This document shows positions 25,499-34,905 of a stretch of 64,000 nucleotides of DNA, in pieces. Source of the DNA: Bradyrhizobium mercantei (GTDB lineage: Bacteria; Pseudomonadota; Alphaproteobacteria; Rhizobiales; Xanthobacteraceae); assembly GCF_001982635.1 (NCBI RefSeq), contig NZ_MKFI01000002.1, positions 495,964-559,963 of the forward strand, given 5' to 3'. The notes below the pieces were generated by a model. The model saw nothing but the letters and a program-made list of their open reading frames with translations, was not told the origin of the DNA and did no database searches. Every line of letters starts with the position of its first letter. The first letter of the stretch is position 1. Made by a program: the position numbers and the translations under genes.

Positions 25499-26755
25499 CT
25501 ACCTTGTCGCCTCGTGCCCGACCTCGCCGGTGATGACGTCGCCGAACAGCTCCCACGCCTCGCCGTTGAACCGCATCAGCTGCATCTGCTCGATCGGGAA
25601 ATAGTCGTCCGGCGAGGTGTTGACCATGACGCCGGGCAGCATCAGGTCGGAGTGGAAGTTCTTCAAATTGGCGGCCTGCTTCATCACGTTCTCGCGCGTG
25701 AGATTGTCGCCGCACTGCTTCAGCACCTGCACCATGGCCTCGGCCTGCACATAGCCATAGAGGTTGTTGGCATTGCCCTTGTCGCCGTCAGGATAATATT
25801 TGTCCATGAAGGCGCGCCAGTTCTGGACGGCCGGATCCTTGTCCCAGGTCGGATCGGTCGGGTCCTTCAGATAGGCCGTCGAGATGATGCCCTTGGAGTA
25901 TTCCAGCCCTGCCGGCTTCAGCACCGAGGCGACCGAGGTCGCGGTGTTGGCGAGGAAGAATTTCGGCTTCCAGCCGAGCTCGCCGACCTTGCGGATCGCC
26001 TGCGCCGAGCCCTTCGGCGCCGCCCAGGAGAAGAAGATATCAGCGCCGGAATCGTGCAGCGCGACGATCTGCGAATCGATCGAGGGATCGGAGACCTCGT
26101 AGGATTTGTCGGCGATAATCATGTTGACCTTGTCGCCGAGCCCGTCCTTCAGGCCCTTGAACTGATCCTTGCCGGCGTCGTCATTCTGCCAGAACACCGC
26201 GATCTTGCTGTTCGGGAATTTGTCGCGGATGTATTTCGCGTAGATGCGCCCCTCGCTCTGGTAGTTGGGCTGGAAGCCCATCGTCCAGGGGAAGTTCTTG
26301 GGGTCGCCGAATTTGGTTCCGCCGGACGCAACGAACAATTGCGGCACCTTCTTGGCATTCATGTATTTCATGATTGCCGAATTGGAGGGCGTACCGAGCG
26401 GTTGGAAGATCAGCAGCACCTCGTCGCTCTCGACCAGCTTGCGCGCCTGCTCGATCGCTTTCGGCGGCGAATAGGCATCGTCGTAGCTGATGAAGTTCAC
26501 CTTGCGACCGCTGATGCCGCCCTGCTCGTTGATCATCTTGAAGAACGCGGCCTCGGTCTTGCCGATCACGCCGTAGGACGACGCCGGGCCGCTGTACGGC
26601 ATGATGTTGCCGATCTTGATTTCGCTATCGGTCGCACCGGGATCGTACTTCTTCTGCGCATATGCCGGGGTCGCGATCAGGGCGACCGAGGTCGCGATCA
26701 GTGCCGCACTTGCGAACGCCGCGATTGCGCCAATATATCCAGAACGAGCCGGCAT
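25499..26755 (-). CDS. Periplasmic branched-chain amino acid type binding protein (LivK-like)
   Basis: A 418-residue type I periplasmic binding protein of the Leu/Ile/Val or amide family. It has a Sec signal peptide to about residue 33 (TPAYA-Q) and a two-lobed body with EIKIGNIMPYSGPASSYG, ISYDDAYSPPKAIEQARKLV and QNDDAGKDQFKG. The start at 26755 has GGGGAG upstream. No LivHMFG permease or ATPase gene is adjacent, so it is an orphan or works with distant partners. Bradyrhizobia carry many such proteins; the ligand is unknown. Confidence 0.9.
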   Translation of the reverse strand: MPARSGYIGAIAAFASAALIATSVALIATPAYAQKKYDPGATDSEIKIGNIMPYSGPASSYGVIGKTEAAFFKMINEQGGISGRKVNFISYDDAYSPPKAIEQARKLVESDEVLLIFQPLGTPSNSAIMKYMNAKKVPQLFVASGGTKFGDPKNFPWTMGFQPNYQSEGRIYAKYIRDKFPNSKIAVFWQNDDAGKDQFKGLKDGLGDKVNMIIADKSYEVSDPSIDSQIVALHDSGADIFFSWAAPKGSAQAIRKVGELGWKPKFFLANTATSVASVLKPAGLEYSKGIISTAYLKDPTDPTWDKDPAVQNWRAFMDKYYPDGDKGNANNLYGYVQAEAMVQVLKQCGDNLTRENVMKQAANLKNFHSDLMLPGVMVNTSPDDYFPIEQMQLMRFNGEAWELFGDVITGEVGHEATR

Positions 26756-26916
26756 GGTTTTCTCCCCGATTTTTGTCGTTGGTTTTGGCGGCAAGTCTCG
26801 CAAGAGACGCATGTGCTGGCAAGCACTGGGTTTTTCCGTTGGGCGAAACGGCATTGTTGCCTGGCGCTATTTGTGATTGAAGGTCGATCTGGGGATCACG
26901 AGTCGAGGCGTTCTGA

Positions 26917-29070
26917 TTGCGTAAACCGGACATTCGTACCGGTCCGCGGCATCCGCATGTTGCGGCCGCGGGCTATGAGATCACGCGCCGCCTCAGCGAG
27001 CGTGCTTTGGCGAAGCGTGGCCTGCACAAGGCCAATGGCGAGCTCGCGCAACGCACGATCGCCTCGATCCGCGACAAGCTGCAGCGCGGCGAGACCGTCT
27101 ACATCGCCGGCCTCGCCTGCCCCGGCACGCACAATACCGGCGTCGCGCTGGTCGAGGTCACCCAGAAGGACGGACCGCGCCTGATCGTCAACAACGAGGA
27201 AGAGCGCTTCTCCGGCAACAAGCACACCAACGAGTTCCCGCAATACGCGCTCGACGACATGCGCAGGGTGTTGCAGCGGATGGGCCGCGACGTCGGCGAC
27301 ATCGCAGCCTTCGTCACGACATGGGACTATCCCGCTTTGCTGGCGATGCTGATCCGCACCTCGCTCGAGGAAGCGCCGGCCAGCATCAAATTGTTGCGTG
27401 CGCCGATCGCGCCGGCGATCAATCTGCGTCAGATGGATCAGGTGCGGCGCATCTCGCGCCGTCTCGGCAGAATGTACGGGCTCGGCGAGCAGCTGCCGCT
27501 GATCTGCATGCCGCATCACGACAATCACGCCTGGTATTCGTTCACCGCCTCGCCGTTCGCCGATACGAAAGAGCGCGTCGCGATCGCGGTGCTCGACGGC
27601 ACCGGCGACGTCGGCTCGATCTCGCTCTATGTCGCCGAGAACGGCGAGATGAAGCAGCTCTATTGCAATGAGAGCCTGTTCGACTCGCTCGGCGCTTTCT
27701 ACACCGTGATCTCGTCGAGCCAGGGCGGCTGGACCTGGCTCTCCAGCGAGGGCCGCTACATGGGCGCCGCGGCCTGGGGCGACATGAACCGCGCCACCAA
27801 TCCGTATTATCAGCGCCTCAAGGCGGTGTTGCAGCTCGGGCCCGATGGCAGCGTGCGGCTCAATCGCGCGATGGCCAACTGGTATGCCGATCCCGCCGAC
27901 AATCCCTATCATCAGCCGCTGATCGATATTCTCGGTCCGCCGCTGCGGCCCGACCAGCTCTGGAATCCCGACGCCGTGCTGCGCGTCGAGGACATCAATC
28001 ACCGCCCCGACACCAAGGATCGCGTCGACAAGGCGGCCGCGACGCAATTGGTGTTCGAGGACGCGATGATCCATGTCATCGATCATCTCCTGCGCATCAC
28101 CGGCACCGATCGCCTGGTGCTGACCGGCGGCGTGGCGCTGAACGCGCTCGGCAACATGCGGCTGCTCGAGCATTTCGACGAGGCCTGGTTCGAACGCGCG
28201 CAGCAGCGCAAGACGCGGCTGCATATGTGGGTGCCGCCGGTGCCCGGCGATCCCGGCGTGCCGATCGGCGCGGCGTGGCTGTTCGCGCATATGGCGGGCG
28301 CACCGCGCGGCGCGCCGCTGTCGCACGCATTCTATTGCGGCCTGCCGCCGTCGAACGCCGACATCACCGCGGCGCTGCACGCCGATGACATTGCCTCGAC
28401 CCAGATCGGCAATGTGGCGACAGCAGAGGGACGCGATGCGGTTGCCGATCTGATGGCCAGCATGGTGGCGCAAGGCGGCGTGATCGCGATCTATCAGGGT
28501 GCGGCCGAGACCGGCCCGCGCGCACTCGGCCATCGCTCGATCCTCGCCAACCCCTGCGACCCCGAGGTGCGCGAACGGCTCAACGAGCGCGTCAAGTATC
28601 GCGAGGCGATCCGGCCACTGGCGCCGATGGCGACGCTTGAGGCGGCGCGCGACTATTTCGAATTGGAAGACGGCGCCTCCGACGGAGACTACAACGCCTA
28701 CAACTACATGGTACTGACGGCGCATTCGAAGCCGGAGGCACGCGCGAAAATTCCGGCCGTGGTGCACGCCGACGGCACCGGCCGCATCCAGATCGTGCGC
28801 GAGGGCGACGATCCCCTCACCTACGCGTATCTCAAGGCGCTCGGCCGCCATATCGGCGTCGAGATGTCGGTCAACACGTCGTTCAACGTCGCGGGCCCCA
28901 TCGCGCAGACGCCGGCACAGGCGATGGACACGCTGCGCCGCTCCAGGGGACTCGATGCCGTGGTGCTGGTCGCCGACGACGGCACCGCCTATGCCGCCTG
29001 GCACGGCGGCGAGCGCGACAGCGGGCGCTTCAGCGGATGGTATGCGGCGTGGAAGCAGGCGAGCGGCTGA
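26917..29070 (+). CDS. Carbamoyltransferase (NodU/CmcH family), TTG start
   Basis: NodU/CmcH enzymes move a carbamoyl group from carbamoyl phosphate, via a carbamoyl-adenylate, to a sugar or drug hydroxyl. The protein is 717 residues. It has an N-terminal extension of about 60 residues, then the ASKHA-fold domain starting VYIAGLACPGTHNTGVAL with HHDNHAWYSFTASPF (about 199-213). The C-terminal YrdC-like domain includes ETGPRALGHRSILANP (about 531-546) and MSVNTSFNVAGP. No ATG fits before the conserved part, so TTG at 26917 with GAGG upstream is proposed. It lies 1.6 kb from the polysaccharide operon and may decorate its product, which is inference. Confidence 0.88.
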   Translation: MRKPDIRTGPRHPHVAAAGYEITRRLSERALAKRGLHKANGELAQRTIASIRDKLQRGETVYIAGLACPGTHNTGVALVEVTQKDGPRLIVNNEEERFSGNKHTNEFPQYALDDMRRVLQRMGRDVGDIAAFVTTWDYPALLAMLIRTSLEEAPASIKLLRAPIAPAINLRQMDQVRRISRRLGRMYGLGEQLPLICMPHHDNHAWYSFTASPFADTKERVAIAVLDGTGDVGSISLYVAENGEMKQLYCNESLFDSLGAFYTVISSSQGGWTWLSSEGRYMGAAAWGDMNRATNPYYQRLKAVLQLGPDGSVRLNRAMANWYADPADNPYHQPLIDILGPPLRPDQLWNPDAVLRVEDINHRPDTKDRVDKAAATQLVFEDAMIHVIDHLLRITGTDRLVLTGGVALNALGNMRLLEHFDEAWFERAQQRKTRLHMWVPPVPGDPGVPIGAAWLFAHMAGAPRGAPLSHAFYCGLPPSNADITAALHADDIASTQIGNVATAEGRDAVADLMASMVAQGGVIAIYQGAAETGPRALGHRSILANPCDPEVRERLNERVKYREAIRPLAPMATLEAARDYFELEDGASDGDYNAYNYMVLTAHSKPEARAKIPAVVHADGTGRIQIVREGDDPLTYAYLKALGRHIGVEMSVNTSFNVAGPIAQTPAQAMDTLRRSRGLDAVVLVADDGTAYAAWHGGERDSGRFSGWYAAWKQASG

Positions 29071-29971
29071 ACAGGCTCAGCACCCGCCCATCGATCAGCA
29101 GCAACGCGCTCGCGATCACAAGCGCGCCGATCACCTCGCGCAGCGCGATCGGCTCGCCGAGCACGAGATAGCCAAGCAGCATCGCGGTGACGGGAATGAG
29201 TAGCGTCACCAGCATCACGTTGGTCGCGCCGGAGCGTTGCAGGATCTGGAAGAACACGATATAGGCCAGCGCCGTCGACAGCGCCGCGAGCCCGAGCACG
29301 GCAAGCCACGTGGTCGCGTGCGGCATCGGCAGCAGCCAGGGCCGGTCGGTCACCGCGGCGATGGGTGCCATCATCACGGCCGACGCCATCATCTGGAAAG
29401 TCGCCGTACCTAACGGCGGTACACGCTGCGGCAATCGCCGCCCGACCAGCGCCGCGATGCCGTAGCTGAAGGCGCCCGCAAGACACAGCAGGATGCCGAC
29501 GCCCTGCCTGCTCTCGAAACCGAGCGCATCGCCGTGCAGGATCGCAACCCCGATCAGGCCGACGATGACGCCCGCGACGCGGCGCGCCTGCAGCCGCTCC
29601 TCGCCGGCCGCCGCCATGATGACCACCGCAAACAACGGTGTCGTCGCATTGAGGATCGAGGCCAGCCCGCTCGGGATATAGGTCTGCCCGAACACGATCA
29701 GCGAGAACGGCAGCACGTTGTTGAACAGCCCCATCGCGAAGAACGGCGCCCAGCCGGACGCCCCGCGCGGCAATTCGATCTTTGCGGCGCGCAGCAGCGG
29801 CAGCAGGATGATGGTGCCGAGCACGACGCGCAGCAGCACCAGCGTCAGCGGCGGCAATTCGCGCAGGATCACGCCGTTGAAGAAGAACGAGCCGCCCCAG
29901 AGTACCGACAGCAGACCCAGCAGTCCCCAGTCGCGGCGATCGATCCTGTTGTCGGACGGCATGTCGGGCAC
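29030..29971 (-). CDS. EamA/DMT family transporter
   Basis: A 313-residue inner-membrane protein with ten hydrophobic helices in two EamA repeats (SVLWGGSFFFNGVILRELPP in the first, AFSYGIAALVGRRLP at the start of the second). The family exports amino acids, metabolites or drugs; the substrate is unknown. Its last 41 bases overlap the end of the convergent carbamoyltransferase gene. The start may be 29971 or an ATG nine bases further in. Confidence 0.85.
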   Translation of the reverse strand: MPDMPSDNRIDRRDWGLLGLLSVLWGGSFFFNGVILRELPPLTLVLLRVVLGTIILLPLLRAAKIELPRGASGWAPFFAMGLFNNVLPFSLIVFGQTYIPSGLASILNATTPLFAVVIMAAAGEERLQARRVAGVIVGLIGVAILHGDALGFESRQGVGILLCLAGAFSYGIAALVGRRLPQRVPPLGTATFQMMASAVMMAPIAAVTDRPWLLPMPHATTWLAVLGLAALSTALAYIVFFQILQRSGATNVMLVTLLIPVTAMLLGYLVLGEPIALREVIGALVIASALLLIDGRVLSLFSRSPASTPHTIR

Positions 29972-30046
29972 TCGGCTGCGCTCACGGAGGTGACTAGCGC
30001 GCTGCGGCGAATATTCCCACCCGATTTCCGTGAATGGCTGCCCGGC

Positions 30047-30916
30047 CTATTTGGGCCGCGACACGATCTCGATCATCTGGCCTTCGTCGCCATCAGGCGC
30101 GTGGGCCCTCGCCTTGTCGTAGGCAGCGAGCGCGGCGCGGCTCACGGGCACACCGGGCAGCAGGGTTTCGGCCAGTCGCACGGCGTATTCGGCATCCTTG
30201 TGACGCAACGCCGCGGTGAACGACGCGCCGGAGAAGTTGCGGTCGATCATCCGCTTGCTGTGGCGGATCACCTGCGGGCTTGCGATCGCGCCGGTGCCCA
30301 GCGCCTCGGCGACCAATTGCATGTCGAGGCCGGCCTGCTCGGCGATCGCAACCCCCTCGGCGAGACTTGCGATCTGCACCGCGCCGATCAGATTGTTGAT
30401 CAGCTTGAACACGGTGCCCGTGCCGACCGCGCCGAAATGGCGGATCGTGCTGCCGATCGGCGCGAGGAACGGCCGCGCCTTGTCGAGGTCGGCGCTGTCA
30501 GCGCCAACCAGCAGCGTCAGCTTGCCGGCGGCCGCCGCCTCCGGCAGGCCGGTGACCGGGCAATCGATGTAGATCAGGCCGCGGCTATGCAGCTCGCGCG
30601 CCATATCGAGCGTGTGCTGATAGGAGACCGTGGAGCATTCGATCGCGAGCGTGCCGGCCTTCATGGTGGCCGCCGCGCCGTCCTTCGTCAGCCAGACGTC
30701 GCGCGACGCCGCGTCGTCGGCGACCATCGTGACGACCGCATCGGCGTCGATCGCGGCATCCTCCGGCGAGGTCGCCCATTGCGCGCCGCGGGCGATCAGG
30801 TCCTCGGCCTTGGCCTTGCTCCGGTTCCACACCGCGACCGTGAAGCCGGCATCGAGGTAGCGGCCCGCCATCCCGTGGCCCATGCGTCCCAATCCGATGA
30901 AAGCGACGCGCGGCAT
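30047..30916 (-). CDS. NAD(P)-dependent 3-hydroxyisobutyrate dehydrogenase-like oxidoreductase
   Basis: A 289-residue beta-hydroxyacid dehydrogenase. The Rossmann motif GLGRMG lies at residues 8-13. The substrate loop appears as DCPVTGLPEAAAAGKLTLLVG in place of the usual D.PVSGG..GA. The catalytic Lys is in FKLINN (about 172), with KDAEYA later. The reaction is oxidation of a beta-hydroxyacid or reduction of a semialdehyde; the exact substrate is unknown. The start is three bases after the prfB stop, so it is translated from the prfB transcript. Confidence 0.87.
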   Translation of the reverse strand: MPRVAFIGLGRMGHGMAGRYLDAGFTVAVWNRSKAKAEDLIARGAQWATSPEDAAIDADAVVTMVADDAASRDVWLTKDGAAATMKAGTLAIECSTVSYQHTLDMARELHSRGLIYIDCPVTGLPEAAAAGKLTLLVGADSADLDKARPFLAPIGSTIRHFGAVGTGTVFKLINNLIGAVQIASLAEGVAIAEQAGLDMQLVAEALGTGAIASPQVIRHSKRMIDRNFSGASFTAALRHKDAEYAVRLAETLLPGVPVSRAALAAYDKARAHAPDGDEGQMIEIVSRPK

Positions 30917-30919
30917 GGC

Positions 30920-32051
30920 TTAATCCACATCCTCGACGGAGCCGGGCCCGGTGCCGAATGCACGCTGCGCCAGCGTCGCCGCCATGAATTCATCGAGATC
31001 GCCGTCGAGCACCCCCGACGTATCGGAGGTCTGCACGCCGGTACGCAGGTCCTTCACCATCTGGTAGGGCTGCAAGACGTAAGAGCGGATCTGGTGACCC
31101 CAACCGATATCGGTCTTGGCGGCCTGATCGGCAGCCGCCTGTTCCTCGCGCTTCTTCAGCTCGATCTCGTAGAGCCGCGCGCGCAGCATGTCCCAGGCCT
31201 GCGCCCGGTTCTTGTGCTGGGAGCGGCCGGCCTGGCAAACCACCGCGATGCCGGTCGGAATGTGCGTCAGGCGCACCGCCGACTCGGTCTTGTTGACGTG
31301 CTGACCACCGGCGCCGCCCGACCGCATCGTGTCGGTGCGGACATCGGACTCCTTGATCTCGATCTTGATCGAGTCGTCGATGACAGGGAAAATCTGCACC
31401 GACGAGAACGAGGTGTGCCGCCGCGCATTGGAGTCGAACGGCGAAATGCGTACCAGGCGGTGCACGCCGGCCTCGGTCTTCAGCCAGCCATAGGCATTGT
31501 GGCCGGAGATCTGGATGGTGGCGGACTTGATGCCCGCCTCTTCACCCTGCGACTCTTCGAGGAACTCGATCTTGAAGCCGTGCTTCTCCGCCCAGCGCGT
31601 GTACATGCGCAGCAGCATCTGCGCCCAGTCCTGGCTCTCGGTGCCGCCGGCGCCGGCGTGGACCTCGAGATAGGAATCGAACTTGTCGGCCTCGCCCGAA
31701 AGCAGCGCTTCCAGCTCGCGCCGGGCGACCTCCTTCTTGAGATCCTTGAGCGCCTTCTCGGCCTCGGTGACCACGGCCGCATCGTCCTCGGCCTCGCCGA
31801 GCTCGATCATGCCGACCTGGTCTTCGAGCTCGCGCTCGACCTTGCCGATTCCAGAGAGCGCGTCCTCCAACGAGGTGCGCTCCTGCATCAGCCGCTGGGC
31901 CTTCTGGGGATCGTTCCAGAGATTGGAGTCTTCTGCGAGCTTGTTCAGCTCAGCGAGGCGTGCCGTCGATTGTTCGACGTCAAAGATGCCTCCTCAGCAG
32001 CCCGACTGACTGCTTGATCTCTTCAACAAGGCGTTCGATTTCCGCGCGCAT
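30920..32051 (-). CDS. prfB: Peptide chain release factor 2, with programmed +1 frameshift
   Basis: RF2 ends translation at UGA and UAA. The gene is in two frames: 23 codons from ATG at 32051 to CTT, an in-frame TGA (31982-31980), then 353 codons in the +1 frame, giving 376 residues. The main part has [13 protein letters not shown] with the stop-reading SPF motif and [17 protein letters not shown] with the GGQ peptidyl-hydrolase motif. The frameshift is the usual RF2 autoregulation: low RF2 lets the ribosome slip past its own UGA. The oxidoreductase gene follows. Confidence 0.97.
31980..31994 (-). promoter_or_regulatory. prfB programmed frameshift site
   Basis: Minus strand AGGAGG-CAT-CTT-TGA-C. 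An internal Shine-Dalgarno-like AGGAGG lies three bases before the CTT slippery codon, followed by TGA C. This matches the E. coli prfB signal (AGGGGG-TAT-CTT-TGA-C) in order and spacing, with an even stronger internal ribosome-binding sequence. Confidence 0.95.
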
Positions 32052-32157
32052 GGTCTTTCAGGTGTTGGCAAAAAACGTTCCCGGGGATGTAGCGAGCGGC
32101 GCGGCAAAGCGCAATCGGCTTGGCCGCCCTATCCCGGCGATTTGGACGATCGGGAGG

Positions 32158-34656
32158 CTAATAAAGGCCCCCGGTTCCCGGCCGCATGAAGAAACCGCCG
32201 TCGGGCTGCTGGCCGCCGCCTTGCGACGGCTGGGGCTGCGGCGCACGGCCGTCGGCATCGGCCACGCCGATCACCGAGTAGTTGTCCGGCGGCGCGGTGC
32301 CCGGCTTGAAGGCTTCGAGGATGGTGTTGCCGCCGTCGCCGGGGCCGGCCCGCATGCCGGTCTTGGCGTCGACGCGGATCAGCTTGATGCCGGCCGGCAC
32401 CTTGAACGGCGTCGGCGGCTTGTCGGCGAGCGCAAGCTTGAGGAAGTCGCGGGCGATCGGCGCAGCCACGTGACCGCCGGTGGCGGCGCGGCCGAGATTG
32501 CGCGGCTTGTCGTAGCCCATGTAGACGCCAACAGCGAGATCCGGCGAGAAGCCGACGAACCAGACGTCCTTCTCGTCGTTGGTGGTGCCGGTCTTGCCGG
32601 CGATCGGCTTGCCGACCTCCTTCACGACGGTCGCGGTGCCGCGCTGGACCACGCCTTCCATCATCTCGGTGATCTGGTAGGCGGTCATCGGATCGAGCAC
32701 CTGCTCGCGGCGGTCAACGAGCTGCGGCTCCGGCTGGCTCTTCCAGCCCCCGGGCGCATCGCAGCCGCGGCATTCGCGGGTGTCGTGCTTGAAGATGGTA
32801 TGGCCGTAGCGATCCTGGATGCGATCGATCAGCGTGGGCTTCACCCGGCGGCCGCCATTGGCGAACATCGAATAGGCCGTGACCATGCGCATCACGGTCG
32901 TTTCACCGGCACCGAGCGCATAGGACAGATAGTTCGGCAGTTCGTCATAGACGCCGAAGCGCTTGGCGTATTCGCCGACCAGCGGCATGCCGATGTCCTG
33001 CGCGAGCCGCACCGTGACGGTGTTGAGCGAGCGCTGCAACGCGTTGCGCAGCGTGGTCGGGCCGTAATATTTGCCGGTCGAATAGTTCTCCGGCCGCCAC
33101 ACGCCGGCGCCCTGCCCCTGGTCGATCTCGATCGGCGCGTCGATCACCGTGGTCGACGGCGTATAGCCGTTGTCGAGCGCCGACGAGTACACGATCGGCT
33201 TGAACGACGAGCCGGGCTGCCGGTAGGCCTGCGTGGCGCGGTTGAACTGGCTCTGGTCGAACGAGAAGCCGCCGACCATCGCGAGCACGCGGCCGGTCCA
33301 GGGATCCATCGCCACCATGGCGCCGGAGACTTCGGGCAATTGCCGCAGGCGATACTGGCCTTCGACCGGATTGCCGTCCTTGGTCACCAGCGGGTCGGCA
33401 TAGATCACGTCGCCCGGCTGAAGCACCTGCGAGACCGCGGTCGGCGCCTTGCCCTTGGACTTGGCCCAGCGCACGCCGTCGATCGTGATGATGCCGGTCT
33501 GCCGCTCCTTGCTGACCGCGCCGCCGAGCTCGCGGCCCGGCTGGAAGCCGATCCGCGCCGACTGGTCGCTGGTTTCAAGCACCACCGCCATGCGCCACGG
33601 CGAGATGTCGGACAGCGATTTGACGTCGGCGAGCTTGACGCCCCAATCGCCTGACGCGTCGAGCTTGTGAACCGGCCCACGCCAGCCCTGCGCCTCGTCG
33701 TAATTGACGAGACCGGCGACCATGGTCTTGCGCGCCATCACCTGGATCTTGGGATCCAGCGTGGTGCGGACCGACAGGCCACCTTCGTAGAGTTTCTTCT
33801 CGCCGTAGCGCTCGAAGATGTCGCGGCGGACCTCCTCGGCGAAATATTCGCCGGCGAAGATGTGCGCGCCGTTCGAGCGGCTGGTGACGTTGAGCGGGTC
33901 CTTGCGCGCCTTGTCGGCGTCGGCTTGCTTGATCCAGCCGTTCTCCAGCAGGCGGTCGATCACGTAGTTGCGGCGCTCGATCGCGCGGTCACGGTTGCGC
34001 ACCGGATGCAGGGCGGCCGGCGCCTTCGGCAGCGAGGCGAGATAGGACGCCTCCGCGATCGTCAGCTCGTTGACCGATTTGTCGAAATAGACCAGCGACG
34101 CCGCCGCGATGCCGTAGGCGCCGAGGCCCAGATAGATTTCGTTGAGGTAGAGCTCGAGGATGCGGTCCTTGGAATAGGCGCGCTCGATACGCATCGCCAG
34201 CAAGGCTTCCTTGATCTTGCGCGCGAACGAGACCTCGTTGGTGAGCAGGAAGTTCTTCGCGACCTGCTGGGTGATGGTCGAGGCGCCCTGCGGGCGGCGA
34301 TTGGAGCCGTAGTTCTGCGCGTACAGGATCGCGGCGCGCGCCATGCCCTGATAATCGATGCCGCCATGCTCGTAGAAATTCTTGTCCTCGGCGGCGAGGA
34401 ACGCGTTGATCACGAGTTTCGGCACCGCCTGGATCGGCAGATAGAGCCGGCGCTCCTTGGAATATTCGCCGAGCAGCGCGCCGTCGGAGGCGTGCACGCG
34501 GGTCATCACCGGCGGCTCGTAGTCCTGGAGCTGCGAGTAGTCGGGCAGATCCTTGGAGAAATGCCAGATGGCGCCGGCGACGGCGGCAACACCGACCAGG
34601 AACACGACCGTTCCGGCGGCGAACAAGAAACCCATAAACCGCACGAGCAGGCGCAT
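32158..34656 (-). CDS. mrcA: Penicillin-binding protein 1A (bifunctional peptidoglycan synthase)
   Basis: An 832-residue class A PBP anchored in the inner membrane by one helix near residues 9-32. The GT51 glycosyltransferase domain (about 55-230) has AAEDKNFYEHGGID and STITQQVAKN. An OB-like insert follows, then the transpeptidase with SSFKP (Ser nucleophile, about residue 489), SLN and KTGTT. A short Pro/Gln/Gly-rich C-terminus ends the protein. It lies downstream of amiC on the same strand with a 249-base gap, and prfB follows 106 bases later. Confidence 0.96.
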   Translation of the reverse strand: MRLLVRFMGFLFAAGTVVFLVGVAAVAGAIWHFSKDLPDYSQLQDYEPPVMTRVHASDGALLGEYSKERRLYLPIQAVPKLVINAFLAAEDKNFYEHGGIDYQGMARAAILYAQNYGSNRRPQGASTITQQVAKNFLLTNEVSFARKIKEALLAMRIERAYSKDRILELYLNEIYLGLGAYGIAAASLVYFDKSVNELTIAEASYLASLPKAPAALHPVRNRDRAIERRNYVIDRLLENGWIKQADADKARKDPLNVTSRSNGAHIFAGEYFAEEVRRDIFERYGEKKLYEGGLSVRTTLDPKIQVMARKTMVAGLVNYDEAQGWRGPVHKLDASGDWGVKLADVKSLSDISPWRMAVVLETSDQSARIGFQPGRELGGAVSKERQTGIITIDGVRWAKSKGKAPTAVSQVLQPGDVIYADPLVTKDGNPVEGQYRLRQLPEVSGAMVAMDPWTGRVLAMVGGFSFDQSQFNRATQAYRQPGSSFKPIVYSSALDNGYTPSTTVIDAPIEIDQGQGAGVWRPENYSTGKYYGPTTLRNALQRSLNTVTVRLAQDIGMPLVGEYAKRFGVYDELPNYLSYALGAGETTVMRMVTAYSMFANGGRRVKPTLIDRIQDRYGHTIFKHDTRECRGCDAPGGWKSQPEPQLVDRREQVLDPMTAYQITEMMEGVVQRGTATVVKEVGKPIAGKTGTTNDEKDVWFVGFSPDLAVGVYMGYDKPRNLGRAATGGHVAAPIARDFLKLALADKPPTPFKVPAGIKLIRVDAKTGMRAGPGDGGNTILEAFKPGTAPPDNYSVIGVADADGRAPQPQPSQGGGQQPDGGFFMRPGTGGLY

Positions 34657-34905
34657 TACGACGTTCCGTTCCTACCCTCCGGCGCCCAATCGTGAGCGGC
34701 GCCTGTCCAAAAGTGCGAAGCCTCACACAACGAAGGCTCTTCCAACAAGGCTTGGCCCGGCGAGCCGCCTCACGCACGCGAATATTCAAGAGCCGCCGGA
34801 CAATATGGTCGATTCTGCGGACCTGCGGTCCCTTGTCTATACCGTCGCCGCTGTGGCCAAACTAGGGCTTCGGGGCAACGGCCCCGGCTTTTCAGGCGGC
34901 GAATT

